Source of the DNA: Elysia marginata
Lineage: Eukaryota > Mollusca > Gastropoda > Plakobranchidae
Direction: 5' to 3'
DNA length: 39,748 nucleotides
Assembly (NCBI GenBank): GCA_019649035.1
Contig: BMAT01001806.1
Coordinates: 14,392-54,139 of the forward strand
In this document: positions 23,501 to 35,500 of the stretch, piece after piece
Layout: every line of letters begins with the position of its first letter
How positions within the stretch are numbered: position 1 is the stretch's first letter
Made by a program: the position numbers and the translations under genes
Notes under the pieces: generated by a model
Database searches by the model: none
The model's input: the letters and a program-made list of their open reading frames with translations, nothing else
What the model was told of the DNA's origin: nothing

Positions 23501-26500
23501 TTTTGGGGGAGGACTTAAAAATTGGGAAAATTAGCCTTAACATTTCAAATCACACCAAATTAATGTGAAAGGGCATTTTAGAATGGTCTGTGATCACTGC
23601 AAATAATTATGCTTTTTTAATTTATGCGAACATCGTAGTGCCATTCCAAGTTTTTTCTCCATTTTAAATCTATTTTTAACAAATCTACTTGACGTTCGTT
23701 CTGTAATATAGTTGTTTTCTTTGACGTGTTTTTCAATTAAAGTTCAACGTTCTTTGTGCACTTGTCTTGGAATTTCCCTCTAAGGCCTAGCAGTTTGTTG
23801 TCGTTTACTTAAGTTCTTCTGTTTACGAGGGTGGATCAATATGTTTTGAGAGTTGCTCTGTATTTTCTAAACTGTTAATGATACGTACATGAAACTCTCG
23901 CAGTCCTTCAAAATACTCTAAATGGCTCTCTATGCAACGTTTCAGTCTGATCTGTCACTTCTGGAACACGCCTTGGAAGCCTTCTTCTGGTATGGTCCGC
24001 AGCTCTGAATTCACTGCTTTTGCAAGGTCTTGAATGCGGTCAAACTTCCGTCCAGCTAGCCTGTCCCTCGAAAACAACCAGAAGTCGCATGGTGCCAAGT
24101 CGGGGCTGTAGGCAGGGTGGGGCAAGACTTGAATTCCTAGCTTCCGCAGTGACTGACTTGTGGCCCTTGCTTTATGGGAACCTGCATTGTCATGAAGAAG
24201 CAAGGATCTGGTGCTAGCCTTTGGTCGCTGCTCATTGACTGCTGATTTCACCTGGACATAATATGTGGCAGTCATTGTAGTTTTTTGAAGCAAAATTTCA
24301 ACTACAAGTGGGCCACTGTAATTGAAGCATACCGTAAATAATCTCTTTCGGCTTTGAAATCCTGGACGCAACCTGACGGGTCTGTTTCCTTGCCAATCTA
24401 CTCACATGCGATTGAGGCGTTTCAGTGGGATGATAAAGAAGAGGAACCAAGTTTCATCACCTGTGACGATGTCGGAAAGCCTTTTAGGGCCACGCGGTTC
24501 AAACATATTCAGCAATTTCGTTGCACAACGAACCCTCTCTCTCTTTTGATCAACCGTTAACAAATGGGGTATCCATCGGGCACATACCTTTTTCATAGGG
24601 AGGTGTTCAGTTATGATGGTATGAAATGCACCATACGAAAGGCCGTTGGTGTCGCTTAATTCTCGCACAGAGACATGGGGATCTTCATCAATGTCCTTCT
24701 TGATAGAAGCAACAGTCTGCTCGTTCAAACATGATTTTGGTCGCCCGGGACGAGGGCAATTGGAATGTGATTCTTTACCTTCTTTGAATTCCTTTACCCA
24801 AAAGCAAACAGTTTGACAAGAACAGGCACAGTCCCCACAGACAGTCTGCAAAGTTTCATGGATCACCTCTGCGGATTCACCAAGTTTACAGCGCATGAAA
24901 ATGTAGAATCGCATGTTTTCCTAAGTGAACTCCATCTTGATTGCTGCAGAGCTATTCACCGCATGTTTTCATGGCGGCATAAAATGGATAGTGACAATAT
25001 CACATGAAATGTTTTCATTTGGTTCGAGAGTACACAAACTGATGATCATTTTCATATATGACACGACTACCAAAGGTCGCGCATTTACAAACAGGAAGGT
25101 CACTCTCATTACTTAATGATCCACCCTCGTAAAATTAAAACTGCAACTCAAAACCTACGGTTTTAAATACAAAAATAAAACAGTGAAAAGCACCAATTGG
25201 TTAAAAATGTAGTCAACTATTAAATTCACACCCCAAAAAGATCGGAATGCTGAAGAACACCCATAATAAAAATTGTATTTTCTATTGCTTCCCAAGTTCT
25301 TGTTAAATCTAGATCTACAGTCTAGATGAATGGTCTAAAAATTGACTTAGTTCTAGAAATTAAATTTCATCTGGGTTTTAGATCTAGATCAAGAGGACTA
25401 ATAAAACTTATAATCTAGATTAGGTCTATCTAGATATACGTCAGGCTTGGCGTAAATTTTTTTTACACTCTGCGTGTCATATTTCCTTCCATTTTTTAGG
25501 AGATAAAGGCCGAAATGTTTCTTTGCAAGGAGGGGAAAATATGGAACAATAATGTATAAAAGTACAGAAATTTGAGAACAAACAAGACAACGCAGGGATA
25601 GGCAAGGATTGATCAATAAATGTTTTCAACTTTTACACACACCTAAAAAGATCGGAAGGTGGAAGAAACCCCATATTTAAATTGTACTTCTGCCGGCTTC
25701 ACAAGTTTGTCGTTGAATCTAGATTAGATGTAGGCCTACATAGCATGGGTATTTCAATGTTACAGAGAATTAAGTCCGAGATTTTTCTTCGTGAGGATTA
25801 TGAGAAAAAAGAAATAGGGAACAGTAATATACAAAAAAAACATAGCATTAAAAAGAGGATAAAACAGTAACCTAATAGGGAAAGTTGAAAAAAAGATAAA
25901 GAGGGGGTGGTTTTATTTGAAAAAAGGGGGGGGGGGGTGAGGACAGTTGTAGTCATGTAGCCAGAGAGATGATTTTGAGAGAAAAGAAAACTTGTCATGA
26001 GATGCAAATTGATCTTTTCAAAGCTGGACATCCAATACGCAGTTGTGTGAGGAGGTGAAGAAGAGAGAGGCATTTTTTGCACAGTCCACTGCATTACCCG
26101 ACAAGAACGGGTACACCCCAACTAGTAATATTAATAATTATAAAAAAATGATAATAATAATAGTTATAATAATAGCAATTACTACTCATAAAGGGCTCAT
26201 TTCCACCGAAATACTCGAGAGCAATATAGATGGAAAACAACGTCACACTGAAAATAAACAAATTAAGTTATAATTATGTATCTTTACCTGAGTGTAATGT
26301 CCGATGGGTTTGGAACCGGCCACAGACCGCACGGAAGTTCCAAACAAAGGTTTATAGTTGTCCTTCTCATCGAACCACGCATCTGTAGCCTCAGTAAAGT
26401 TCGCATAGCCAGTGCCAATGTTTTGCCCAACGGAGAACCGACCTGCAATATTTAACAAAAAATACAAGTAAACCCAAGCACGAATAAAAGCACTCCTTAA

Positions 26501-29500
26501 AGAGAAGACAGACTGAATAGAACGAAATCAAAATTACTTACATTGTTTCTTAATATTTCGGTGTAGTATGCAAGTTTCGTTTGCGCTTCATTTTCATTAC
26601 ATGAATGAAGCAAGTTCAGACTAGATGAACGACTTTCGTAAATTGTGGATGGTGATTTCATAAAACACTTTCTCTCTCTCTCTCTCTCTCTCTCTCTNNN
26701 NNNNNNNNNNNNNNNNNNNNNNNNNNNNNNNNNNNNNNNNNNNNNNNTCTCTCTCTCTCTGCATGTCTCTTTTTTTCTTGTTTTGTATCGGTATCTAATA
26801 ATACCACTATCTAATAAGTCCCATTAGAGCATGAAATGCTAGAGTAACTGATGAAAAGGTTGACTCTGCCTTTGGAAAGTCAGGTTTTACAATGCGCTTT
26901 ATTTGAAGCTGAATTTTTGGGAGTCTTTTCATCTTGTGGCTTGGAGTTTCACGTATTTCTATTTTGTTTACACTGTTTTTAATTCATTTTTTGGATTTCC
27001 TTAAATAAGACATGTTTCCTCCGGATTATCGGTCCATGATATTCAAACTTTTCTAGCCTGAGCAAGGCTCGCCCATTTTGAAACTAGATGTAGATATCGA
27101 AGAGAAAAGCATTACATGGTTACGGTTTTTGCAACTTTCTGAAACACAGTGAGTGTCTCCCTTATTTTTGTTTTTTCATAATACACATTCCTTGATTTTG
27201 TCCCTGTACTTTTTTGTTACTTTCCTTTCATTTTTCCTTTTTCCTAACCCTTTCGAAAAGATTTTTTTATTTTTCTCCTCTTCATTTCCTTCTTGAATTT
27301 CTTCGTGTCATCTGTGACCTACTTTAATTTTCTTTTTCAATTTTACGCCTCTTGCTATCTCTTTTCACTTTCTTCCTTTACTCATTCGTTTCTTCTTTTC
27401 TTTTTGTGTCTTGTGTTCCGAGCTATCTCCCCCCCCCCCGCCTTTTTTCATTTCTCTTCTCTATATGCTTTTCAGCTAAAGTCTGTCCTTTCTACTTGGG
27501 TCCAATAACAGCATTGTAGTTTTCCAGTGCCACATACACATCTCACTTGCTTTATTTAGTTATTTGTTGTTAAAAGAAAGACTAGCTTAAGATAAAAGAC
27601 CCGTTATGTTTCGGCCTCGAAATATTGTCGATCTCATTAGTGTGGAACTAACAAGTACATTCAAACAAGCTGATTTTTTCCTAAGAATCCTGGCTGGAAA
27701 TATTATACACTTTAAGTTTACCCACAGGTGCACTCCTGGAGACAGTTGAATTCTGAAACTTTTTATGAGTGTCCTATGCAAGGCTTAGGGTATATGAAAT
27801 ATAAATGGTGCAGGTTACATTTAGAAACCCTCTGTTGATTCTGAAACTTAAATATTAACGTCCCTACGCATTACATTAGAAGTAAAAAATTAAAATGACC
27901 CAACCTCAGCGGATCGAGCCCTTCACTAGGTACCCTGCATATCAAGACAAAATGTACCGATTTTAAAAAAGACGACACATATAGGTAATGGAAAACCCAA
28001 CAATAATTGGTTGTTTAATCCTTAGAATAAATTTTCCACTGAAGCACCTTTCTCACTTCCTTTATGATATTGTTTGCTCTTCTGAATCGGTTTTTTTCGG
28101 AAACTAATACCTCTGCTCAGTTATTCAACTCTTGTGATATTGTCCTATCCACCCGTTTTCATAAACAAACCAGGAAAAAATATTCTGACTTAAGTAAAAA
28201 AGGTCACTAATTTTAAAAAAATCACCTAATCACGAGATACTAGGCAAATTTTTCGGCGAATGCTTACGCATTGTCAGTGCATTAGGGGATGTGCCTCCAC
28301 GCGAGTCAATGGAGCGGAGAAAATAGCAACGCTAACAAGCTAGTAATGATCTCTTGGGACTTCTTGGTCATAAGATGTGTCTTCAATTTTTAATTTAGCA
28401 TTAGCGTCTTTTTAATCTTATAAACCAACCGTATCATTTCACATAAACGGAAAGCACGGAGAAAAAAAAAAGAATAAGGCACAATGAACGTATAATTATT
28501 TAATTATAGTATGCTCCATATTGTATGATCAGATATGTTCACATTTTTTTATTTCTGCTATGAGTAATTACTTTAATGCCTTTATATAACTAGCTATTTT
28601 CTTGATGATTGTTTTTAATCTTCTCGCCCTCACCTATATATCTATCTCTCACTCTCTCTCTCTCTCTGCCCCTTTAACACTCTCGCGGCTTCCTTTCAAT
28701 GTTTTAGAGATTAGAGTTATGAAGTCATATTTCATTAGGTGGTATTTTAAAAGCCTTTTCCATTGTACTCTTATCCTCATCCTTATTCTTTTAAAAATGC
28801 AGTATTAATTTTTTTTAATTTTCAAATTTTTGATGAAGGGAAGAGGCTTACACTACAGTGCATGCTAAAGTGATTTGTTTTAAAGAGAGCTATGTCCGTT
28901 GTGAGATATTTTGTATCATGATAAGCCATACGGTAAAGGTGACATTAGTGATTAATGTGCAATCGAAAACTTGGTACACAAGAAATAGTAATGCTTGGGC
29001 ATAGCATATTGATGAGTTAAAAAGGAAAGAAAACAATCTTAATACTATTAGGAACAACAGAGACCCCAGGAGCCAAGGTGAAATGCTTTTTTTGGCGCTT
29101 TCAGCTGCAGTAATTTGCCTTTTTATATAGCATGTAAATGATGTGCATGTAATAAAGTTTGACACATAGTGAGATACAGAAAATCGGAGCCACGAACTAA
29201 AAGCTCCTTGCTAACTGTGGCTTCAATGAAACAAATCAATTTCCCAGACCTGTACTTACAAAATGAGAGTGGCAGATCTATCATCCCAAAAGTATCAAGA
29301 GTTTGGGGATAAATATCCCCTACCCTAAAAAAGCAAAAAAAAAATGAATGTTTGAGAACACAAATATATCTCCGCCTTCTCAGGGATGCCCTCTTGTGCG
29401 TTATTCAAAGACTTGTGTGTCAGCCAGTTATGTCAAAACAAAAAAATATTGCGACAGTTTCATATACGCATTGTGCCCTTTTACTCCACGAGTTCCGCTG

Positions 29501-32500
29501 TTTTGAACAAAGTGCAAAGTGAGATACACATCGTTCAAAAAGTTACAAACTTACCGGGAATATTTCGGTATTTGTCATGGTGTAGTCTGTTTGAGGTGTC
29601 TAAATCACACGCCTCTGCCCATTTCTGGGCCAGCATAGCAACTTCGTCGTCCCAGGACTAAGCAAAGAAATTGCAGAAAACAGTTAAAACGGGAGATGAA
29701 GATAATTATATTTATATAGACATAATATAAAAGGATCATCATCACCTTGTGCAGTACAAAAAATATACCTAAACAAATTTATCACAAAGAAAATGCAGCC
29801 GTTAAGTTTTGTAAGTTTTAGAAAATACATATTGAATTTATATCACCCTTGTATCATTCGAACAGGAGTATATATTTCTTACCTGAAAGAAACAAAATGA
29901 GTATCGGTGTAAATAGATGAGCATTAGTAATTTATTCGATATGGAAAGAAATTTTAATGGGGCATTCGTTTTCTCCTAGTTTGTAGTTCAAGTTNNNNTA
30001 GAGTTTTCGATTGTTGTTTGTTTTATACAGACTGACATAAAGAGTAATACCTTTTGATACATTACTTTTGCATTTTCCATTATAAACGTTGCTCTAATGA
30101 TTATAATACTATCGCCCTATAAAAGTAAAGTCAAGAGCGTTTTCCCTGTTGCGCCCAAAGGGTTTAAGCGCTTTACATGGGTTCTCCGACAGGCAATTAT
30201 CAGTTATATTACCAAATGAACTTACAGAGAAGCAGCCATTAAAACGCACCACTCTAGCCTACTGACAAAGTTTTTTACTGCCTAAAGTCGAGTACTCCTT
30301 AAGCGCATGGGTGAGGCGGAAAAATGAGTGTAAATAACCTTTCTCAAGGACTAAAGGTCGACTTGCCGAACGCAGGACTCAAACCCCGGACCACTTGGTC
30401 CGAAACCGGAGCGTCTAGACCATGACGCCACACAACGAAGCATCCAGAGTCTTTAAAGAAATACAGTGTTAAGCGAAACATGTCAAATTAATAAAAAGAA
30501 CGTGAAGGCAAATCATGAATTTACTTAATATACGTGCAGTAAAAATAACGACAAAAAGGAGGCAAGCCTTTTAGATAGAATACGGGGACAATGTTTGACG
30601 TCTTACCATTTTTAACATATTGATAGCCACAGGATCAACAAGTCCTCGTAAACGGTTATGTTGGGCAACAATGGCATCTTTTTGTGCTTGGTCCAGGACT
30701 GCGTAAACGTAAAAGAAATACAATCACCCACAATACATAAATCACTGTTCGAGTATGTTTTGTTCTTCTGCACGTAGACATAGAGCCAGACTCTTCTAGT
30801 GAATCACAAACAGTAAATCGTTTATCTATTAATGCTGACAATGGTTACAGCGAAAGAGTTGAAAAAGAATGACGATCAAAATCACTCTGATAAAATGAAA
30901 CTTTTATCCCACAAGGTTAAAAATGATCAAAATTTTGTAAACACAACAAAGCTTTTAATTGATATAGGTTGATAAAAATGCTGAAAAATAAAAAAAGGCA
31001 TCTTAAGTATCACGTTTCAGATGGAGGGTGAAATTTCGTCGGACGTTTCTTTAAACTGACCTGCTTTGTTTGTTTGATGTATATATACAACTGTTATTTT
31101 TCTTTTCATTAACATCCAGAACTGAAAGATACAGATGAAAATGAAGAAATTTTAAAACAGCTTTCGTGTTCTTTTACAGATTTTTGACTCAAGTCTTGGA
31201 ACCTTGTCTAGTTTTACACTCCAGCGCAGATTTATATTTCAAGAACATTTTAACATGGCTCGCTGAAAAAAAAGCGACGTGCACTAGCATTTAAAACTTT
31301 AAAAGGCTGCTACCTATTCCACAAACACATTTTCATCAATGTTTACGAATCGAACCAAAGAAAAAAAAAACACGGAAAGATTAGTCACCATTTTATCAAC
31401 TGTGGCATTCAGCCCCAGTGAATATTTAAGAAATGAAAAAAAAATGAAAGGGACAATCACTGAAAGAAAACAAATGGATTGACTAACAGCTAGCAACGAC
31501 GGCAATATACAAACCTCCAGGCACTGTAGTTGGAGCGCGTGACAAGCAAGCTGTATGACCCGCAACGCGCTGGTACTTTGGATCACAGGACAGTGAAGGG
31601 TTGCATTCGCATTTATCCTTGTGTTGATACAACAATGTGAAGATATTTACATTTACAAGTAATAATTTCTTTACAGCATTTATGAATTAATGTTTTTTTA
31701 CCGTCTACTCACGGACTAACCATCTTTTCTAATGCGTGTTAATAGATCTATCAATCTCTCAACCATATTTACCTAAATTTTGTGCCTTGCCATGACTTAT
31801 AAGTTTCGGACAGCTCTGCCCTCATGAGATAACTGATCTTTGTTGGCTGAGTGGTCTGTGTTTACCAGAATGGTAACTTTTGCTAAACAGAAGTTTTGTT
31901 TACGTGCACAATGCGAAAAAATCCCATTGCGCACAATTAGGGAACTTCCTTTTCTCAGCATAGTAAGTTTTTTTTCTACGCATAACGAACTAGTCTTTTT
32001 CCCTAGCATGTAAGGTCTAGCTTAAAAAAATTATGCCTTTCTATTTTGTGTTCTAGATTGATGTCTTTGTCTTTTGGAGCCAAGTGTGTTCACTAAGACT
32101 GGTAGAGACTTTTTATGTTGTAATTTGAAGGATGACTTGTGTTGATTGTACATGGTCTTCAAAGTGTTTCCTGTAAGGCCTACACACGTTTTTTTTGTTT
32201 ATTTGTTTTTGTCTCCGTTGAGGTAGCCTTATACTATAGACGACGCATCTAGGGGGACAATGTCCTTTCAGTGGGCAGTTTTCTTTTGTCGACAGTTACA
32301 CGTTGTTTCTGTAAGTGCCTTTTTATGACAGCACTGTTTTAATAATTTCTTGTTGTGGTTTCAGGTTATTTAACTGACGTTGGGCATACAAATGTAGCTG
32401 AATTTGATGGCGTTTCTACTGAAGATTTTGTGAAGGTTGATTGCCTTCGGGAAATGTCGGTAGATCATGGAGAACTTTGCAACTTTTGTTGACAGACTGT

Positions 32501-35500
32501 CATTGAATTGAAGGATCAACCAGAAAATTTTTTCCCTTCCTTTTTTGTGTTCTTTGTTCTTGTTCGGTCTCCTCTTTGCCATTATTGAATTTAAAAGTTT
32601 GGTTAAATCCGCTTCTTTTCAGAGCCTTTGCATATAAGGGAGATGTATAGTTGAAAATTTCTTCGTTTTCGAACTCATGTTTAATCTTTTTAAGATGCGT
32701 TTTGGTAGGTTTTTAATTACAACAGACGGTGGTTGCTGTATTTTGTGGTTGTAGCTAACGTTGTTATTTGGTTTCTTGTACGAGTTTTAAAACCCTTTTA
32801 AGAGATTTTTAGTCTTCTTCCGCTGGTTGACGTTTGATTTTTCTTGGATGTTTATCTCGATTCTTTCTAGAAATTGTCTACTATTTTTTTTTCTATTTCT
32901 GGTTTGCATGGGTTTATGAGTCTGGAGATAAGCTTTTTTTAAAGGAAATTATTGTTGTGATCTTTTAGAGTAAAGGCTTCTTTTTCCTCTGTGATGCGGA
33001 TTCGATCATTGAGTTCAAGTGTTCCTGCAATATGTTCTATCGGTTTTTGTTGTTTCGTCCACCGTTTTTTTGGTCGCCTTTTTGTATACGCTTTTAATGG
33101 CTTTGCTTACGAGGTGTTCCTGTGCTGGATTTAATCCGTAGAAGTTGCCGGATTTATCTAATGGTATGTTGAGGTAAACGTCCATTTACCGGTGTCTCTA
33201 TTTTATCCCTTCTGGAAGCAGTTTTGGAGGCCTTTTTGAATTTGATGTTATTAATAAGCTCGGTGAGTTCGTTTTCAAACTCTTTAATTCTTGTATCGAT
33301 GATAGTGTTTTGAACTATTGAAGCCGTTTGTTTCCTTTTCTATAACGATTTATATCCGGCTTTAAAAAGAAGAGAGCTCTTCATTTTCAGTTCTTTACGA
33401 AGGTTTTTGCTTTACTTAAAGGGTTTTACCGTGTGTCGGGATATTCTTTGTAGAATAATCGAGATTATTTCTTGCTAGGTCCATATCTAGTTTTTTCCAT
33501 CATGTTATGAAGTGCTCAACTTGGAGGAGCTGTAATATTATGGGCTTCAGGTAAAATAATATAGTTCTAAGAGTGCTCTACTCCAGGGGCGTAAGAATTG
33601 TCACATTTACCTTAATTTTGTGCCTCGCCATGACTTACATTTTTTGGGCAGCTCTGCCCTCATCAGATGGCTGACTGATCTTTGTTTGCTGATTGGTCTG
33701 TGTTTACCAGCATTGCCGGGTGGGGCATGTTCGGTAATTAAAACTCCCGTTTATGTGCACAATTCGAAACAATCTTCTAACGCACATTTATGGAACCCTT
33801 TTTGTCATAATAACAAGTATATCTTCTAGGCACAACGAACAAGTCTTTTCTTCTAGGCACAACATACAAGTCTTTTCCCCTGGCGTATACTGCGCCATTA
33901 TTTTTTTTGTTCTATGTCTCCGTATTTTACAGAGCTATTTTAATCAACCCCGGACGCCTACTAGGCGTATTTTTTAATTTAAGTGAACCTGGGAGATGAT
34001 TTTGAGAGGAGACGAACATTTGTATTGAGATGCAAGTTGATCTGTTCAAAGCTGGAAATTCAATACGTAATTATCTGACTACATGAACAAAAGAAAGGCA
34101 ACGTTTGGCACAACCCAGTCTTTACTCGATAGGTTGGGTACATCTTAACTAGTATCTATCTTATGTATATATTGTTTGCAGGTAAATGTTTGCAGTACAG
34201 TGGTAAGTGCTCGACGGATGGAGAGAATTATACAAACAAATAGCAAACAATGTCAAACCAAAAAGAAAAAGAAAAATAACATAGTACAAGCCACCTTTTA
34301 GCACCTCTGTAAAGGCCAACGTGGGAAAAAATCTTCCTGAAACTGATAAACAAACACTTCCCTAAAACAAGGAAGCTGCACAAAATAATCAACAAAAACA
34401 CGATCAAAGTAAGCTACAGTTGCTTGCCAAACTTCAAACAAGCAATATTAAACCACAAAGAGCGGCTCATCAAGCAAGAGAAAGCAGAAAACGCACCACC
34501 CCAAAAATCTCGTAACTGCAGGAAAAAGAAGAATGTCCGCTAAAAGGTGACTGCCTTACGAGTTCCGTCATTTACAAGGCAACTGCCACCCAAATAAAAA
34601 CAGGCACACAAGACTCATACATTGGACTAACAGAAAATCCCTTCAAAACAAGGTACAGTTTACACAAATCGTCATTCAAACTAAAACATAAGAAAACATT
34701 AACAAGGCTCAGTGAACACATATGGAACCTAAAATACAATATAGAACATAAGATAGAGTGGGAAGTCATAAAAAAAAGTAAAGCCGTGCGCACCAGATAG
34801 ACAATTTTGCGCACTGTGTTTAGAGGAAAAATTCGAAATTTTGAAGAGAAGACCTACGCTAAACCACAGAAGAGAACTATTCTCCTCCTGCGTTCACAGA
34901 AAACATCATCAGCTAGAAAACTTTAAGATAAATCGCAGTCAACAACCATGTCAGTCTGAAGAACTTAGCCAGGACGCCGATTAGGCCGAATGACTAAGGG
35001 AATCAATTTTGTAACAGCAATATATATATTTATATATACATTGTAGCCTAGCCCTACTTTATTTTTTACGACACCGTGTTTCTTATATATATATATATAA
35101 GTTTGTAGTGTCGATTTGTCTGTTTGTCCCTGTGTGTGTATTAAAGGCTCACTCCTGACAGACAGTATACAGAGATCTTCTAAATTTACTCAGATATTTT
35201 AAAGAACCCCGGACGCCTGCCAGGCATATTTTTTAGTTCAATTGAGGTCTAGGAGAACTTTTTTTCAAGATTTAAAATCCCAATATCTAAACCTGAAGCC
35301 TAGCCATTGCTAAAGCTCGACGTTCGTTCTATAAAAATAATAGAGACCTTAAGCACACGCACCGTGTCTCACTACGCGTACGTGAAAATCGGCAAAACAG
35401 ATCGAGGAAACTATAAAAATAATGAAACCAGTTCCTAAAAATAGACCCACAGACGTTCCCGTCATACTCACGCATTGCTGCTTAAAGTCTGTAATAGTTG

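Larger units (their letters stand above)
21736..23689. other. Intron 6 stretch with two small tandem repeats
   Basis: Apart from the repeats at 21997-22069 and 22297-22344, I see no recognised feature. The open frame at 22530-22844 (with GTARFPTDLWTDREPP) has no family I recognise. Confidence 0.4.
23690..26122 (+). mobile_element. Penelope-associated non-coding repeat, interrupted by a mariner
   Basis: 23690-23823 (GACGTTCGTTCT, GTTCAACGTTCTTTG, TTGGAATTTCCC) matches 35500-35590 and, inverted, 37720-37600. 25300-25680 (TCTAGAT-rich, TTTACACTCTGCGTGTCATA, ACCTAAAAAGATCGGAA) matches 37460-37080 inverted. 25960-26122 (GATGCAAATTGATCTTTTCA, GGGTACACC, ACTAGT end) matches 33985-34158 and, inverted, 36475-36640. 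Removing the mariner at 23826-25129 restores continuity with the homologous copies. Confidence 0.75.
31771..33840 (-). mobile_element. Penelope-like element with pLTRs and hammerhead motifs
   Basis: Two direct repeats, 31771-31990 and 33601-33840, share GGTAAACACAGACCA, AAAGATCAG, GGGCAGAGCTG, AGTCATGGC and GCACAAAATT in the same order (minus strand). They flank minus-strand coding remains of a PLE, in order: ENELTELINNIKFKKASK (33280), SGNFYGLNPAQEHLVSKA (33140), EEKEAFTLKDHNNNFL (32970), QQPPSVVIKNLPKRI (32730) and FPKAINLHKIFSRNAIKFSY (32450). The catalytic YxDD part of the RT is missing between about 32900 and 32870. It runs in the same direction as the host gene, inside intron 2. Confidence 0.85.

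Noticed and set aside
26645-26827. Ser/Leu-rich plus-strand frame
   Set aside because: Translation of the (TC)n repeat with an N gap.
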